Positions 49,682 to 61,479 of a stretch of DNA of 64,000 bases are shown here, one piece after another (the stretch's first letter is position 1; every line of letters starts with the position of its first letter). The notes beneath the pieces are model-generated. The model saw only the letters and a list, made by a program, of their open reading frames with translations. It did no database searches and was not told where the DNA came from. The DNA is taken from NCBI GenBank assembly GCA_030268105.1, contig BSDZ01000051.1, positions 82,001 to 146,000 on the forward strand. The letters run 5' to 3'. A program made the translations under genes and the position numbers. Source of the DNA: Volvox africanus. Lineage: Eukaryota > Chlorophyta > Chlorophyceae > Chlamydomonadales > Volvocaceae.

Positions 49682-52025
49682 CTGCCCGTTGAGTTTATAC
49701 GCACCGATAAGTTGCGGAGCATAATCGGGCTAACCAGGTCTCTTGCGCAAGCTAGGTCCAGCGGCGGCGGCGGGGGCGGCGGGGGCGGAGGCTTCGGAGG
49801 TGGAGGCGGCGGCACCAGCAGTGTTTTGCAGCTGATAGTGACAATCGGCTTGGGCCCGTCAAAGCCAGTGAGGACGCCCTCGCCGACGAACAGGCGCCAG
49901 TTGATTGCTGCGCTGGAGTTCTTCTCGCTGACTGCACAGGCCGCTATGGGCTCCGGGGGGAAGAATTGATTCCAAATGTCCATAGCTGAGGAGGCGACGG
50001 CATCCAACGTGCGGTTGAAGTTGCTGTAGAAGACCGAAGTGCAGTAGGCGATCGAGTTTTGCCAGCAATGGGCAAGGAACCATTCCTGATTGAAAACCCT
50101 AGCTTTACTGAGTGCGACGCTCGTGTAATGAAGAATGCCAAGATAAAGGGTCATGTTTGTGGCGCCGGCGCCGTTGTTACAGGTTTCACTAAAGTTCCGT
50201 ACTGCGTACAGGTTGTACTGCAGTCGGATACAAGCAAGATTTTCGGCGGGGGAAGGTGGGTTCGGAGATGGAGGGGGGGAATACGGGGGCGGAGGGGGAG
50301 GGGGTGGTATGGGGGGAACTGGGCGGGGTGGACGCGGGTGCGGAGGCGGATTGAGCGGTGGTGGAGGCGGGGGTGGCGGCGGGGGCGGCGAAGGCCGTGG
50401 CCGGGGCGGTGGCCGGGGCGGCGGCGAAAAAAGTCCAGGCTGCTGCGGTCCCCGGAAAGCACAGGAACTTTCCCTGGCAAATGAGTAAAAACAAAATTTG
50501 CCGCTGTTATCAGGACCAACGAGGGAGACGATAAATTTGTACGGCTCCACCGAACGTGGGGGGCACCATTCGTACATTATTGTGTCAGCGAAGCTTTTCA
50601 GCAGGCCGTTGGAAAGGCGGTTAGAAACAGTTGCAACAACGTTGGGCCGGCGATAGAACGCCCCGCACACGGTCATATAAGGGCGATTGCCAACCGCACC
50701 CCGCGCCGCACTTCCGTTATAGCATTTGGTCAGGCTGAAGGGTCGTTGGATGATATCGCCCTGGCTGTAGCTGCTTATTAAAGCACCGCTGATATTGCCA
50801 ATGGCCGAAGAGATCTGAGCAGCCTGCTGGCGGCAATACTGCTCGTTCAGCTCGAACTTTAAATCAACCATCTCCACAGCTGGCTTCAAAACCTCTATTT
50901 TGACGCAAACCTCACAGGCTTGGACTGCTGGCAAAGGGGGAGGCGACGGCAAGGAGAACAGCGAGCGTGGTGGCAGCCTTTTTGGAGCGCGGGGCGGCCG
51001 GGGCGGCCGGGGCGCTGAGGGGGGCCGGGGGGGCTCACGCGGGCGGCGGCCCCTGGAGAACACGGGGAAGGGGGGCTGCGAGATCACACACGTAATGGTG
51101 CTGGTCGCATCGAACAGGCAGTAGGGGCGGCCACGCTGCACGAAGCCGCGTGTGGTGAAGCTGTATCCTCGGGCATCATATGTGCAGGAGGGCGCAGGTG
51201 AGGCGGACGCGCCCGCGGTCAACAGGCGCATGATCACATCGCCCGGACTCACGATGCGGTGGAGGTGCGCAGTAGCTTTGTTGGCCTCTTTGGTGGAGGG
51301 GAACGCGCCGCAGATGTGGAGCTGCTGCTGGGAGCTGCCGGGTGACGATGACGTATGAGCCGTCGTTGCCGTTGTACAGGACTGCATCGTGAAGTTGCTG
51401 CTGAGGGCGACCGAGAAATTTTTGGCTTTTAAGCCAGTGTTAATGTATGAAGTGACGCTTTCAGAGGCCTTGGCACAATCTAGGATGAACGGCTTCTGGC
51501 CCATGGAAAGGGTGGAAGGGCGTGAGACGTTGATCTCGAAGCAAAACCGACAGGGATGAGGGGGCTGCTTATTAGGTGGGGGCCTTGCGGCAGCTACGGC
51601 CGCGATGGAGTTACTTGAGTGGTAATCAAGACGTAGAAGGTCTTCCGGAAGTTCATGCTCGCTTTCCCAGTTAGCAGAAGCCTCCTCGGCTTCCAGGCTT
51701 GAATCCGGCTGTGGTTCAGATGTTGATGTCAACTCCAACGAAGAGGAGTCTTGAGGTGCCTCGATGAGCGCCTCGGATAGAAATATTGCATCATCATTAC
51801 GCGAAGCTTCCTCACCGTTGCCGCGGCACGTCGTTGTGAAGGCCCTACGGGGTTTGTTTTTGTGACAGTTGGTCCCTTGCAAACGGCAACCGCAATCAAT
51901 TCTCTCAAATAGATTCAGATTATCTAGTTAACCAAGTTTTGTTGTACTCACAGATATATTATGACGCCGAGCAGCAGTACGCGATGACTCCGCGCAAGAG
52001 CGCGGAATGGTGTGTGGTGCTCCAT
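49682..52025 (-). CDS. Pherophorin-family extracellular matrix protein (3' end unresolved)
   Basis: Two minus-strand exons recognised. 51952-52025 encodes MEHHTPFRALARSHRVLLLG followed by VIIY, a signal peptide with a basic start and a hydrophobic core. The main exon starts at 51901 (acceptor GAGAG) and stays open to 49594, but a GTCCGT donor after 49682 is the likelier end, because the last 25 codons derive from a TG-rich, intron-like tract. Volvocine pherophorins are secreted hydroxyproline-rich glycoproteins of the cell wall and matrix. After an acidic Ser/Glu-rich segment, three modules of about 150 residues begin 'PCRFCFEINV', 'ACEVCVKIEV' and 'LACIRLQYNL', each with regularly spaced cysteines; the first two end 'RPYCLFDATSTITC' and 'GKFCFYSFARESSCAF'. 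They are separated by Pro/Arg-rich spacers; the second has runs of up to 11 prolines. A fourth module ('LACARDLVSP') begins at the end. Several N-x-S/T sites suggest N-glycosylation. Confidence 0.85.
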
Positions 52026-55000
52026 GCCGTATCGCGCCTAGCTAGAGCATAGCTAGAGCAGGATGAATTCTATATTTAATTATACATCTAATATGTAACA
52101 TCGAACATGCTTGCACGTCGTTCCGGATTCCTACTTGGGCAGGGTTACGGACAGTTACTGAATCCCCGTCGCTTTGAAAGGTAGTGCATCCCTTACCTAC
52201 CTTACAACATTAAAACCTTAGTCGTATCATTTTTAAGTGTTGAAAAGCTTTGGAGAACATACTGTCCCTGTGTCAAGACCACATTCCCGCCGAGCGGTTT
52301 TGCCAGTTTTCCATGCTTTGCGGGTAATTAAAACAGCGGTACCAGCCATGCGAGATACGAGAGTGTTGCTTTGGTTGCATTTGGTCGGCAGCATTGTGCA
52401 GACCAATAAAACTGTCTAGCCCATGCGCAATTGCGTCACACGCATGACATAGCATATCGCAACCACGGTTCGAAGACAAAATTCGATTCATCCTGACGGA
52501 CGGAGACAGCTATGGGGAAACTATCAAGATTAAGTCAAGTAAGCGCCGACAGTTATCTCGCCACATCTGCCAGGGGTGGATCGCGCTGTCCGGAAAACGG
52601 TTCTTACTGTACATGGTTGGAATTCGCGCAACGCTAAGCCTCTCTGACAAAGGGGTAGCCTCGTATTGCAACTTCACCCTAAAGCGGTTTGATGTGACAT
52701 TTTGTCCCGCCAGGGACGCGACGTCCAGCACACCGCACCTAATGGTCACTTACAAGCCGGGGTCCCCCGATTACAATGACCAGGGCCCGACGTATAGCCT
52801 GATCTAAGTACCAGGGCGATGATGTGTCTGAGATCGATCGCGCTTCCCATGTCGCCATAGCCTCTAATGGGTCGCAATGATCACTGAGATTAGGCTTCGG
52901 ACACTAGTGGGTGTAGCACGGTACATTTTGTTCCGCACGATGAACAACGTTATCATATAGGTCACCTAGTATCGTTCTTCGTTTGATGGACGGCAATATG
53001 GCTGAACATCGAGGCAATTCTGAATTGGCTGGAGTGAAATGCAATGATGACAGCAGAACTGCTCGTAATAACTATCTGAGGATTATTTAACTCCTATAGC
53101 TTCTCTAGCCTCTTCCATGGTCAGTTTCGCTCACTGAGATGCTTTAGCCGTAAACTTCATGTATTAGCTTAGTACTGGGGGGCCTGGGGCTGGGGCTCAA
53201 ATCCATTGTAAAAATCATCGACAAAACAGAACAAACCCTCTACAACCGTTTATCAAGTCAAAAGGGGGTTGTTGCGAGATTTATTTGATAAAGAGCTAAG
53301 AGCTCCCAAAATCAGTTTTGCGTAAGTCCTGTTAAAATTCTTTGGAGGTAATTTCAAGTTTACTAATTGCGCCAATCGAAGGTATCATCTAAATCGATAG
53401 CTCTTTATAGGGCAATAGTAAAATTTGCCGATAGACTCTATATGAAGTATAATTGAGATCGTCGCATCAATGTTAATTTTTTAGTATTTCTCATATGTGC
53501 TATTCGTACAGTTGGCGCATTCCATTTTGTCAGGATATGTGATGGTTTTAGCATTCTGATAAGAACATTAGCAGATGTACCTGGTTTTCTTCCAGGAGTT
53601 GACCAAAAAATAAGTGGTTTACTTCACCAAATCTGTAACCCCATGATTGTACTGCTTCATGGCTTACTAATGTGTTCCAAGCGTTTCTTAAGCAAAGCAT
53701 TGAAATCGATAAAGAGATATGCAAAACCATCAATACGGACAGGAATCCAACATATGGTAATTGCTAAGTTAAAGGCATGGGTAAATGAACCTTAAGGACG
53801 GCAAACACACATAACACTCTGACCTTCCTCAACTTGAAAGGTCTCTACATTTCTACCACTATTTATTGCAGCTTGAGGTTTTATTCCTGGGTGGAGGTCG
53901 GACAGTACGTCTGTCTCATGCTGGACTTGCGACCTAATAATAATGTTATTTTCGCAATTGGTTCAATGCCAATCAACTCTAGAAACTGGTACTGCTCCAA
54001 CGTTTCCTCCTTCAAGCACGCAAGCAGCGCACGCACGCAACGCCTCTTCATCTACGCAATGGTAACCCTGGCAATGTTACCCACACAATGGTTGCCCTGG
54101 CGTCCGGCTTCCTTGCCTGGTGATCTCCGAATCTGTTTGGTAGGCCCTGCCACCTATCACTCGTTGGATTATGTAAACCGATACATTGATGGATTAGTTC
54201 TGTCTTCAATTTGAGCCCATGGTTTGGATTTGGGTGCGGGCCTAAGGTGTCCCCTTCTTCACTGAAACGCGAAGGACCTCAACCGACCCATGGGTCACTC
54301 ATAGAGCTGCAACAACGAAAGCTGGGTAGTTGCGAATCTAACCGATGACAACGACATGAAGCTTACGTTCCGAAATAACATCTTCTGGCGCAGAATAAAA
54401 AACCTATGGTCATTGAGATTCTTTTTCATAACTGGCAAGGCGCGCTCGCTCAGGAAGGGGCATATGAGGGCGCGTGCGCGTGGCCCTGGTACTACAGTTA
54501 CGGACATTCCGGCAAGTTGACACCTTACTGAGTTTGCCACTATTTGCTTCGTAAGTGCGTAACCTAGGGCTGACTGAGTATCCGTAAAAGTGACACAAGG
54601 TCCCATCCACAGGCGGGGGTGGTCCCACACATTCTGCCTGCTAGACACGTAACCCCGAGCTAAGACAACGCATAGAGTTGTTATAATCACAGCACATAGA
54701 TCAGGCCTAGCTATTATATGGACCTTGGTATCCCCTGCTGATGACACAGCGAGCAGTTAACAACGCTCATACCTGGGTTGCTGATATACCCGGTCACACA
54801 AGGAGCCAAGGGAGGGTCCGAAATGAGTCTGTTATTGGTGCGCTTCTGCTGTGTGTGTGTGTGTTTCTTGATCCGCACGCCCGTTCTGTGCAGGATCACT
54901 CAACTCGCCACGATTGCGCCAAACCGTCCAGCGAGTAAGTCCTAGTCCCTCTCCAGTTGGGGTTTCACTTGGGGGGTCACGATGCAGCTTCGAAGCGCTC

Positions 55001-55181
55001 ACATTGCGTGTCTTTCTTACATTCGCGCATTGTGTAAATGCGACATACGACATCAGCACAGCAACCGGAAGTCAGTGGCCACCTGGAGGGGAAAGTTGCC
55101 CGGTCTGCGGGACATCGCGTAGGCTGTTGTAGTAGATAACGAAGACTAATGCAGGTCCCGAAGCCCCGGAACAAATATATG
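52026..55181. other. Gene-poor region
   Basis: The left end should hold the pherophorin-like gene promoter. No conserved protein was recognised in about 3.2 kb; open frames are short. The sequence from about 53000 to 53800 is clearly AT-rich. Confidence 0.45.
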
Positions 55182-56255
55182 TACTCTGTAAGAGGGCGAA
55201 TGGCGCAGAAGCGCCAGGAAGAGCGAATCTGAGTTGTCATAATTTGGCTTTTAGGACAAATAACATGATTGCGTAATAATAGATTAGTTATAATAGATCT
55301 AACGCATAGCACTTGGACAAGTTGCTTGGAACTACTTGCATGCGAGCATTCGCACAACGGTGTCAGTTGTAGAATGCGCTCCAGTTTCGAATAGACGTAA
55401 GGCCCCCTTTTGTACCAGGCAGCACTGTTTAAGGCGCCTGGATAATTGAGGCAGACTCTTCTTCATTCTTTGTAAGTCGCTACTATAGTGCAACTAGCAA
55501 GGAGTCACCCTTGCACTACGTGCCCTACGGCACCGTTACTCGGAGCTTGCCTTTACAGCTACCCCTATCAGCTAGGCGAAGCCTCTGTTACACTGGATCG
55601 ACACCTTCAAGATCCGAGCCCTCGTTTTTCGAGCTTCCCAAGTCGCTCGAGCCCCAAGCCCTCCAAGTCAATTCAACTGGTGGGAGGGCTCCTTCCTGTG
55701 GGAGCAAGGCTTGGTCCAGCTGGTGCGGGATGTCGCACGCACAAATGCCGAAGTCAACCCGCAGGCGCGGGTTGAATGGACTTGGAGGGCTTGGGGCTCG
55801 AGCGACTTGGGAAGCTCGAAAAACGAGGGCTCGGATCTTGAAGGTGTCGATCCAGTGTAACAGAGGCTTCGCCTAGCTGATAGGGGTAGCTGTAAAGGCA
55901 AGCTCCGAGTAATGGTGCCGTAGGGAACGTGGTGCAAGGGTGACTCCTTGCTAGTTACATTATAGTAGTGACTTACAAAGAAAGAAGAAGAGTCTGCCTG
56001 AATTATCCAGGCGCATAAAATAGCGCTGCCTGGTACAAAAGGGGGCCTTATGTCTATTCGAAACTGGCGCGCATTCTACAACTGACACCGTTGTACGAAT
56101 GCTCGCATCCATGCGACTTGTCCCAGTTCTATGCGCTAGATCTATTGTAACTTATACATAACTACTCAGTTATGTCATTTGTCAAAGTCCAAATTAAGAC
56201 AAGTCAGTTTCGCTCTTTCTGGCGCTGCTGCGGTGCTCACGCTGTTACACCCCAA
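55182..56255. mobile_element. Foldback element with ~490-bp inverted arms
   Basis: Two long inverted arms (left about 55182-55677, right about 55771-56255) flank a 93-bp loop. The inner ~390 bp of each arm are nearly identical: the same peptide-like frame, including 'VPYGT', 'LPLSARRSLCYTG' and 'FFELPKSLEPQALQV', is open on both strands at mirrored places. The outer ~100 bp are more diverged but still alignable (GCGCCAG-AAGAGCGAA, GTTATAATAGATCT). The outer ends look like TGTAAGAGGGCG and its relative GTGTAACAGCG. No transposase is encoded. No certain target-site duplication was found, so the outer borders are approximate. It resembles a non-autonomous long-terminal-inverted-repeat (foldback or MITE-like) DNA transposon; those frames are arm sequence, not genes. 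Confidence 0.8.
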
Positions 56256-59200
56256 ACGCCCCAAAGTGCGCTGTTACATACTCAATAAACCGATATTATG
56301 TATATATCGGTATATTTACTTTGTGAATCGATTTATCGACACTTCTTCGTAAACAACTTACTAGTGCACATATAACTACATATAATATATTTATTTACAT
56401 ATGTTATTATTTAATATGTAAATATAATCTATATACTTGTACATTATATTATATATATTAACATAATAGATATAATTTCATATGATATATTTTGATTCTA
56501 CTTTTATCTGGATATATACAGATACTAGCAAGAGGATAATAATTGTGTGCTGTACCCCGACGATTCCCCACCACATACAGCGTACATTATTTATAACCGA
56601 AGCAGGGTGGAGCTCGATTCCTGAACATACAAATCTGCAATCCATCTTCATCGATATCACTTCACGTAACCTACTTGTCATAAAATACGACTGAAAATTT
56701 TCATGTTTTCCTACGGTTAAGTACTTTCCCTCAATAACATATGTATACAGACATGCCAAAACCAGGATTGCCGCAGGCCCTAACTTGTAACATTGCAGCC
56801 ACGAGCATGCCAGCCATGTTTAAGCAGCCCCTCGTTAACTTGTGTCAGCGAATAAACGCACCGTAGAGTCGTATGAAGGGGTGAGACCGAATGAACAAAA
56901 CGAGAAATGCAGCAAGGCGAAGAGCTCGAATTCAAGTACCATTGGATATGCCTTCAACTCGTGTACAAATGTATATAAAATTGCGCACGAATAGACGGCC
57001 GGTCTGGAATAGCTGCAGTGTGGCCAACGTGACTGGCGCTAAGTACATGCTTTCTTCATTATGTGACGCCGAAGGAATGCTAGCGGCAGACAAGGGTGCA
57101 AGTGAGGACTCAAGCCTGACGCTAGATTGAAGTGTTGCGTGCGTCTCCTCCCGCCATGCCCCTTCCTTTAAGTGACATGCTCATTTTATGCTGCGCGCAT
57201 CGCCTCATACGTTGCGTTCATACGAGCTTAGGCTATTGGAGATGCTGAGACAAACCATGTCCTCTACCCTTGCGTCATGCAGTTGCCTCGCTCACAGCAT
57301 TGTGCATATTCCAAATCATGTTTACTTCAACATACACCGTGCATTACATTCCATCCTTGCACTTCCTCTCCCGATTAGCTCATCTCGGCAGGGTTATGGG
57401 ACAGCTCGTGGTTAGCTCGTCGCGACAGGGTCACGGGATTGTCCAAGATACACATCATGTGTGTGACAAGGGCCCCAGGACCCGGGTCACAGACGGCCCC
57501 AGGCGCCCCCCTGGGTGTCCGTGGTACACTATCACGTGCCATGTGACACGTCATGTGTATGTTGGACAATCATGTGACCCTGCCGCGCGTTATGCCGCGC
57601 ATGCAAGATCCCCACCAAAACGCATGCTTCATGACGCTGCACGATTCACACCTTTCAAGACGCATTTTCGGCTATCTCTCCTCATGTCGTGTGCCATTAC
57701 TCGCTGAGCTGGTCACATGGAAGCACACTATATAGCAACGTTGGGGACACACGGGCCCCACGCAATCCAACATTCTCTGCATGGCGCCACGCACCTGTGC
57801 CCAGGTGTATGCGCGCCCCAAAATCCATGCCTAGTCCTGATGTCCATGTCAGCTTATCAGTTGATGGAGATGCATGGTGCAACATTCTGTTGGGCAGGCT
57901 TCATGCTTCTAGTGTTTCCGTCCTTGACTACACTCGTCGCTGTGAGCACGTGGGACCTGTCTAGCAGCATTGGATGTCCTCTCATTAATGCCTTATATCT
58001 ATCGGCCGCTTGTCTATACGGACGTCCTCATATCTGTGTCGCTCAATTCTCTATTTCAGTGTTTGTATCACGTTCTTACAGATATCGCCATTGCGCTCAC
58101 CATGCATACCTTACGCAGCGCGCCCTTAGGGTGTCGGTACTCAGCCTACCTATCTTCTCGACTCTGCTTCCAAGTCATACCTCGCTCATTCCATTTCATC
58201 CATATTTGCCACGATTAGCTGCTTCAAGAACCATGCCTGGTTTATTAAGGAAGTATCATGCCCCAGGCGGACCGGCCGTACGAATATGGCGGACCAGTGC
58301 GGGGACCGGCCCCGGTACGCAAGCAGGCACGGCAAGATAATGCACTTCTTTTGCAGAGATTGTCTATCGAATTGATACAGATTGTTATCCTACATATGCG
58401 CTTTTCTGTGATCCAAGCAGCGCCAGGCCGCCCTGGAACTTCACGGTTTGGTTGACCGCCAGGAGAGTCAGCTCAAAGCAGAGTATGACGCGGCTACAAA
58501 CGGGAATACGAATGTGTTGACAAGAGGGATACGGAAATCTATCACGCAGTGTTTGCCGGTTCGAGGGGGGGGGGCCAAACCGAAATACAGTTTTCGCTGG
58601 GTGAAAGGAGGGGATATTACAATCCATCACGCACTGTTCACTGACTCCTGATTACCTTCATGCTGCTGGGTTTGAGGCGCATAGCTTTGTTTTTATTCAG
58701 GACTCACTTCGTATTCCTTTACTTATATAAGGAATATGTTTCGGCGAAGCAACCCAGCCCGGACTCCTGGACCCGGTCTCCCTGGAGTCCATATCGATTA
58801 CTTTTTAAACTCGCGTTACTCTAAAACGCGTGTATGAAATTAGTAAGATTTGTGTTTTGAATATTAAGATGTGAACTCATAGGAGGGGAAAATGGTGTCC
58901 GATACGACCGCAGCCGTGGGATGCCCAATTTTTCGTACCCTGGCGTTAGACATCGCAACTCGATGATTGAAACAATAGCTTTGAAAGAGATGCTGGGTTT
59001 AGTCGGTGTACAAGATAGCGGGGAACGGAGCAAAAGTACGGAACTGCGGATGCAACCTTGACCCCTGCGACCCCGCGAACGGTGAGATCTTCATTTTTAG
59101 AAATATGTATTAGACTTATAAATGCGGTAAAAGCGGTTTGGAAGAGGAGCACGAACTACATACCACCACCATACTTTCGTGAGCAGCACTTGCAATGCAA

Positions 59201-59452
59201 TATGCATTAAAAGGTTACCGCTAGGGTTCTCTCCAAACGCAAAATAACACCTGGGCGTTTCTGCTGGACGAGTGCAAAACAACGTAATGTTTCTGCTGGA
59301 CGAGTGCTTCATCGTGACAACTGAACGTTTACCCCCAGCACATACGTTCCCCCGCGCCACTTCGTCGCCACGTCGGCTGCTGGCCGCTATAGTCCCGCTG
59401 TTGATGTCCTAAGCTTGGTCCTGCTGGTCTCTGTCTCTCCCGCAGTTCTTCG
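56256..59452. other. Gene-poor region
   Basis: 56280-56480 is strongly AT-rich (ATATAT-type). A short inverted repeat lies at 57426-57582. On the plus strand 58258-58359 (MPQADRPYEYGGPVRGPAPV…) and 58421-58530 (RQAALELHGLVDRQESQLKA…) have protein-like composition and an acceptor (CCAAGCAG) before the second, but no donor joins them in phase. They may be exons of an unrecognised small gene. Confidence 0.4.
57426..57582. repeat. Imperfect inverted repeat, ~42-bp arms
   Basis: CAGGGTCACGGGATTGTCCA at 57426 is mirrored by CAGGGTCACATGATTGTCCA read backwards from 57582. The match continues through ACATACACAT-type sequence for about 42 bases per arm, with a GC-rich centre of about 70 bases. It could form a cruciform or be a small inverted-repeat element. 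Confidence 0.65.
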
Positions 59453-61252
59453 CTATTGCCGTCCTCCTCCTTCCCCATGCTGATAGAGTCTTGTCGCCTG
59501 GCGCTCCAAGGCTTCCGTCTCCCGCTGGATGGCCCTCAGTCGGGACATCAGCTGGGCCTTACCCGGGTTGGGCGGCTGCCGCTCCACGTCGGCGGCCATT
59601 CGGTCTAGGGCTGTGAGGAACCAGCGGTCATTCATAACCAGAGTGGACAGCAAGTCGGTACCGCCCGACATGTAAAGCTGAAAGGGAGCGCGGGTAATAT
59701 AGCATGATGTTAAAGTGCATTTCGGGGTAAAAGGAGAATGTGGATACGGAAATGTATTAATTGCTCACTGGGTGGATGCGGCAGTGCAACACCCCCGTTC
59801 TCCAAATCCATGCGTATGTGATCTACTGTTTGGCGAATAAATTTTCTTTACAACGTCTCACAAAGCTTGCTATGCACTCGCAGATTCGACGACACTACCA
59901 GTATGTGGCCTTATAACAAACGACTAGTTAAGGTGCGGGGCCTAGTGGATCTGAACAATAAGTTGTACCGTGCTTATTGGAGGGCCACAACAGAGCCTGA
60001 AGCCGACATGACTTCCATCCTTCATGGAACTGAGTTCAGTATATGATCCCACATGCCACGTGTCACTGGAGCCTGAGAGTTCCCGGCACAATCCTCTTTT
60101 TGCTCCCGATAGCCACCCCTGTCCCCAGGAACCGGTCCAGACTTTTACCCCACTCCATCAGTAGGCCCATGCACCCCATTCGCGCCCTCACCTGCTTCCT
60201 TTCCGCCTCCGTCTCTGCTCGCACAAGGATATTCAGCAGCTGTAACTCAGGCCGCAGCGTGGAGTGCTTCACAGACCAGGCAGCAGTGAGGGCCCGCTCT
60301 AAACGGGCAGCCACGTCCACATTGCCGTCTTTGCGTGCCTGCAACATTAAGCAACCCACCAATCAACACCTTAAAAAGTCAGAAAGTTATTTAAGCTCCC
60401 ATGACCCATATGATCTGTGGATATCACACATCCGGCACCGCAACGGCAGGGGCTGGTTGACGCAGCAGTGTGAAGGACGGCACCAACCGACAATTTGTAC
60501 AACCAAACTATGCCCACCCTCTAGCTCCTGCAATTAGCTGCCTCCCTGGCCGAAGGGGTATGAAACAGAGTTGACGGAGTGAGGTACAACAGCGATCATT
60601 GTTTCGCCGCTGAGCACGTCCAGGAGGTCCGGACAGCCTGATTCTGAATCAAACCCTGTGCATTGACCTCATGTCACAGCAAGGCATTGTCCGGGCTTCC
60701 CGAGGCAAGAGCCCCGTTTTCCCTACGGTACCCCGATTTTCGCACCAGGGTGAGGTAGGCAGAGCCCGTCATGAAGAATTCCTCGTTGAGTCTCTCCACG
60801 TGCTGTCGCGCCACCTCTGTGGGATCTGGAGACTCGAGCAGGCGGGCCAGAAGATCGGTAGAGCGCTGCTGAGACAGGCGCGCACCCTCCAGCCGGGCGA
60901 ATTGCGCATCGGCCTCCGAAAATGATGTTGCATATCGACGCCATTGATAGGATGATAAATCATAAGCAGATGAGAGTTTATTGCGTAGTCTGCGGGAAAC
61001 ATTGCAGGAAAACGGGCTGCGAAGTCCTGCGGGGCCAACGATTAGAGCCGAACTTATTGCTGCTTCGCGCGATACTCTGTCCAAGCCAAAGGGTAAGATT
61101 AGACCTATACGGTTTAAACAATCCAGATTCGCATGCCATGTTGCCACACCTGCGGCGTTCGGTACTCGCTCTCGTGCCGAAGGCATCGCATCGACAAAGC
61201 ACCGTTTCGACAGCATCGTGAGATGCGTCCAACTCATCAGGATTGCATGCAA
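59453..61252 (-). CDS. Conserved protein of unknown function (helical, probable plastid protein)
   Basis: Three minus-strand exons in phase 0: 60746 up to 60913 or further, 60192-60338 and 59453-59677. The core is highly helical and charged: 'ADAQFARLEGARLSQQRSTD', 'EVARQHVERLNEEFFMTGSA', 'ARKDGNVDVAARLERALTAA', 'KHSTLRPELQLLNILVRAET', then 'MNDRWFLTALDRMAADVERQ'. This resembles uncharacterised plant/algal proteins as I remember them, but I cannot name the family. The 5' part is open in frame back to an ATG at 61252, which would give 292 residues and an Arg/Ser/Ala-rich N-terminus resembling a plastid transit peptide; alternatively an intron ends at the acceptor TTTTCGGAG before 60913. No catalytic motif is visible. 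No function is claimed. It is divergent from the F-box gene, whose ATG is 227 bp from this start. Confidence 0.7.
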
Positions 61253-61479
61253 TTTAGCCTCACCACTTCAGATGACCACACGACACCGTCTAGCATCTGG
61301 AACACATTTAGGAAGCGGTACTTGCTTGGTACGGAACACACTATCGTTTTGGCAGGCAATACGCTGCTGGCTCAAACACAATATTGCATAACCATATTTC
61401 TCCATCATTTGCGCCTTCACTGGGGACTGATTCATCATGGGATAGGGTACCGTTGTCCTTTCTGCGAACGGCGGTCATC
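61253..61479. promoter_or_regulatory. Short divergent promoter region
   Basis: 227 bp between the furthest upstream ATG of the unknown gene (minus) and the F-box/LRR gene start (plus). If the longer F-box start at 61384 is used, the gap is only 131 bp. Confidence 0.35.

Noticed and set aside
49700..50490. Gly-rich plus-strand frames
   Set aside because: They are the complement of the poly-Pro codons of the pherophorin-like gene, with no independent coding signal.
55511..55937. Two open frames encoding the same ~55 residues on opposite strands
   Set aside because: They arise because the foldback arms are inverted copies; nothing indicates a real protein.
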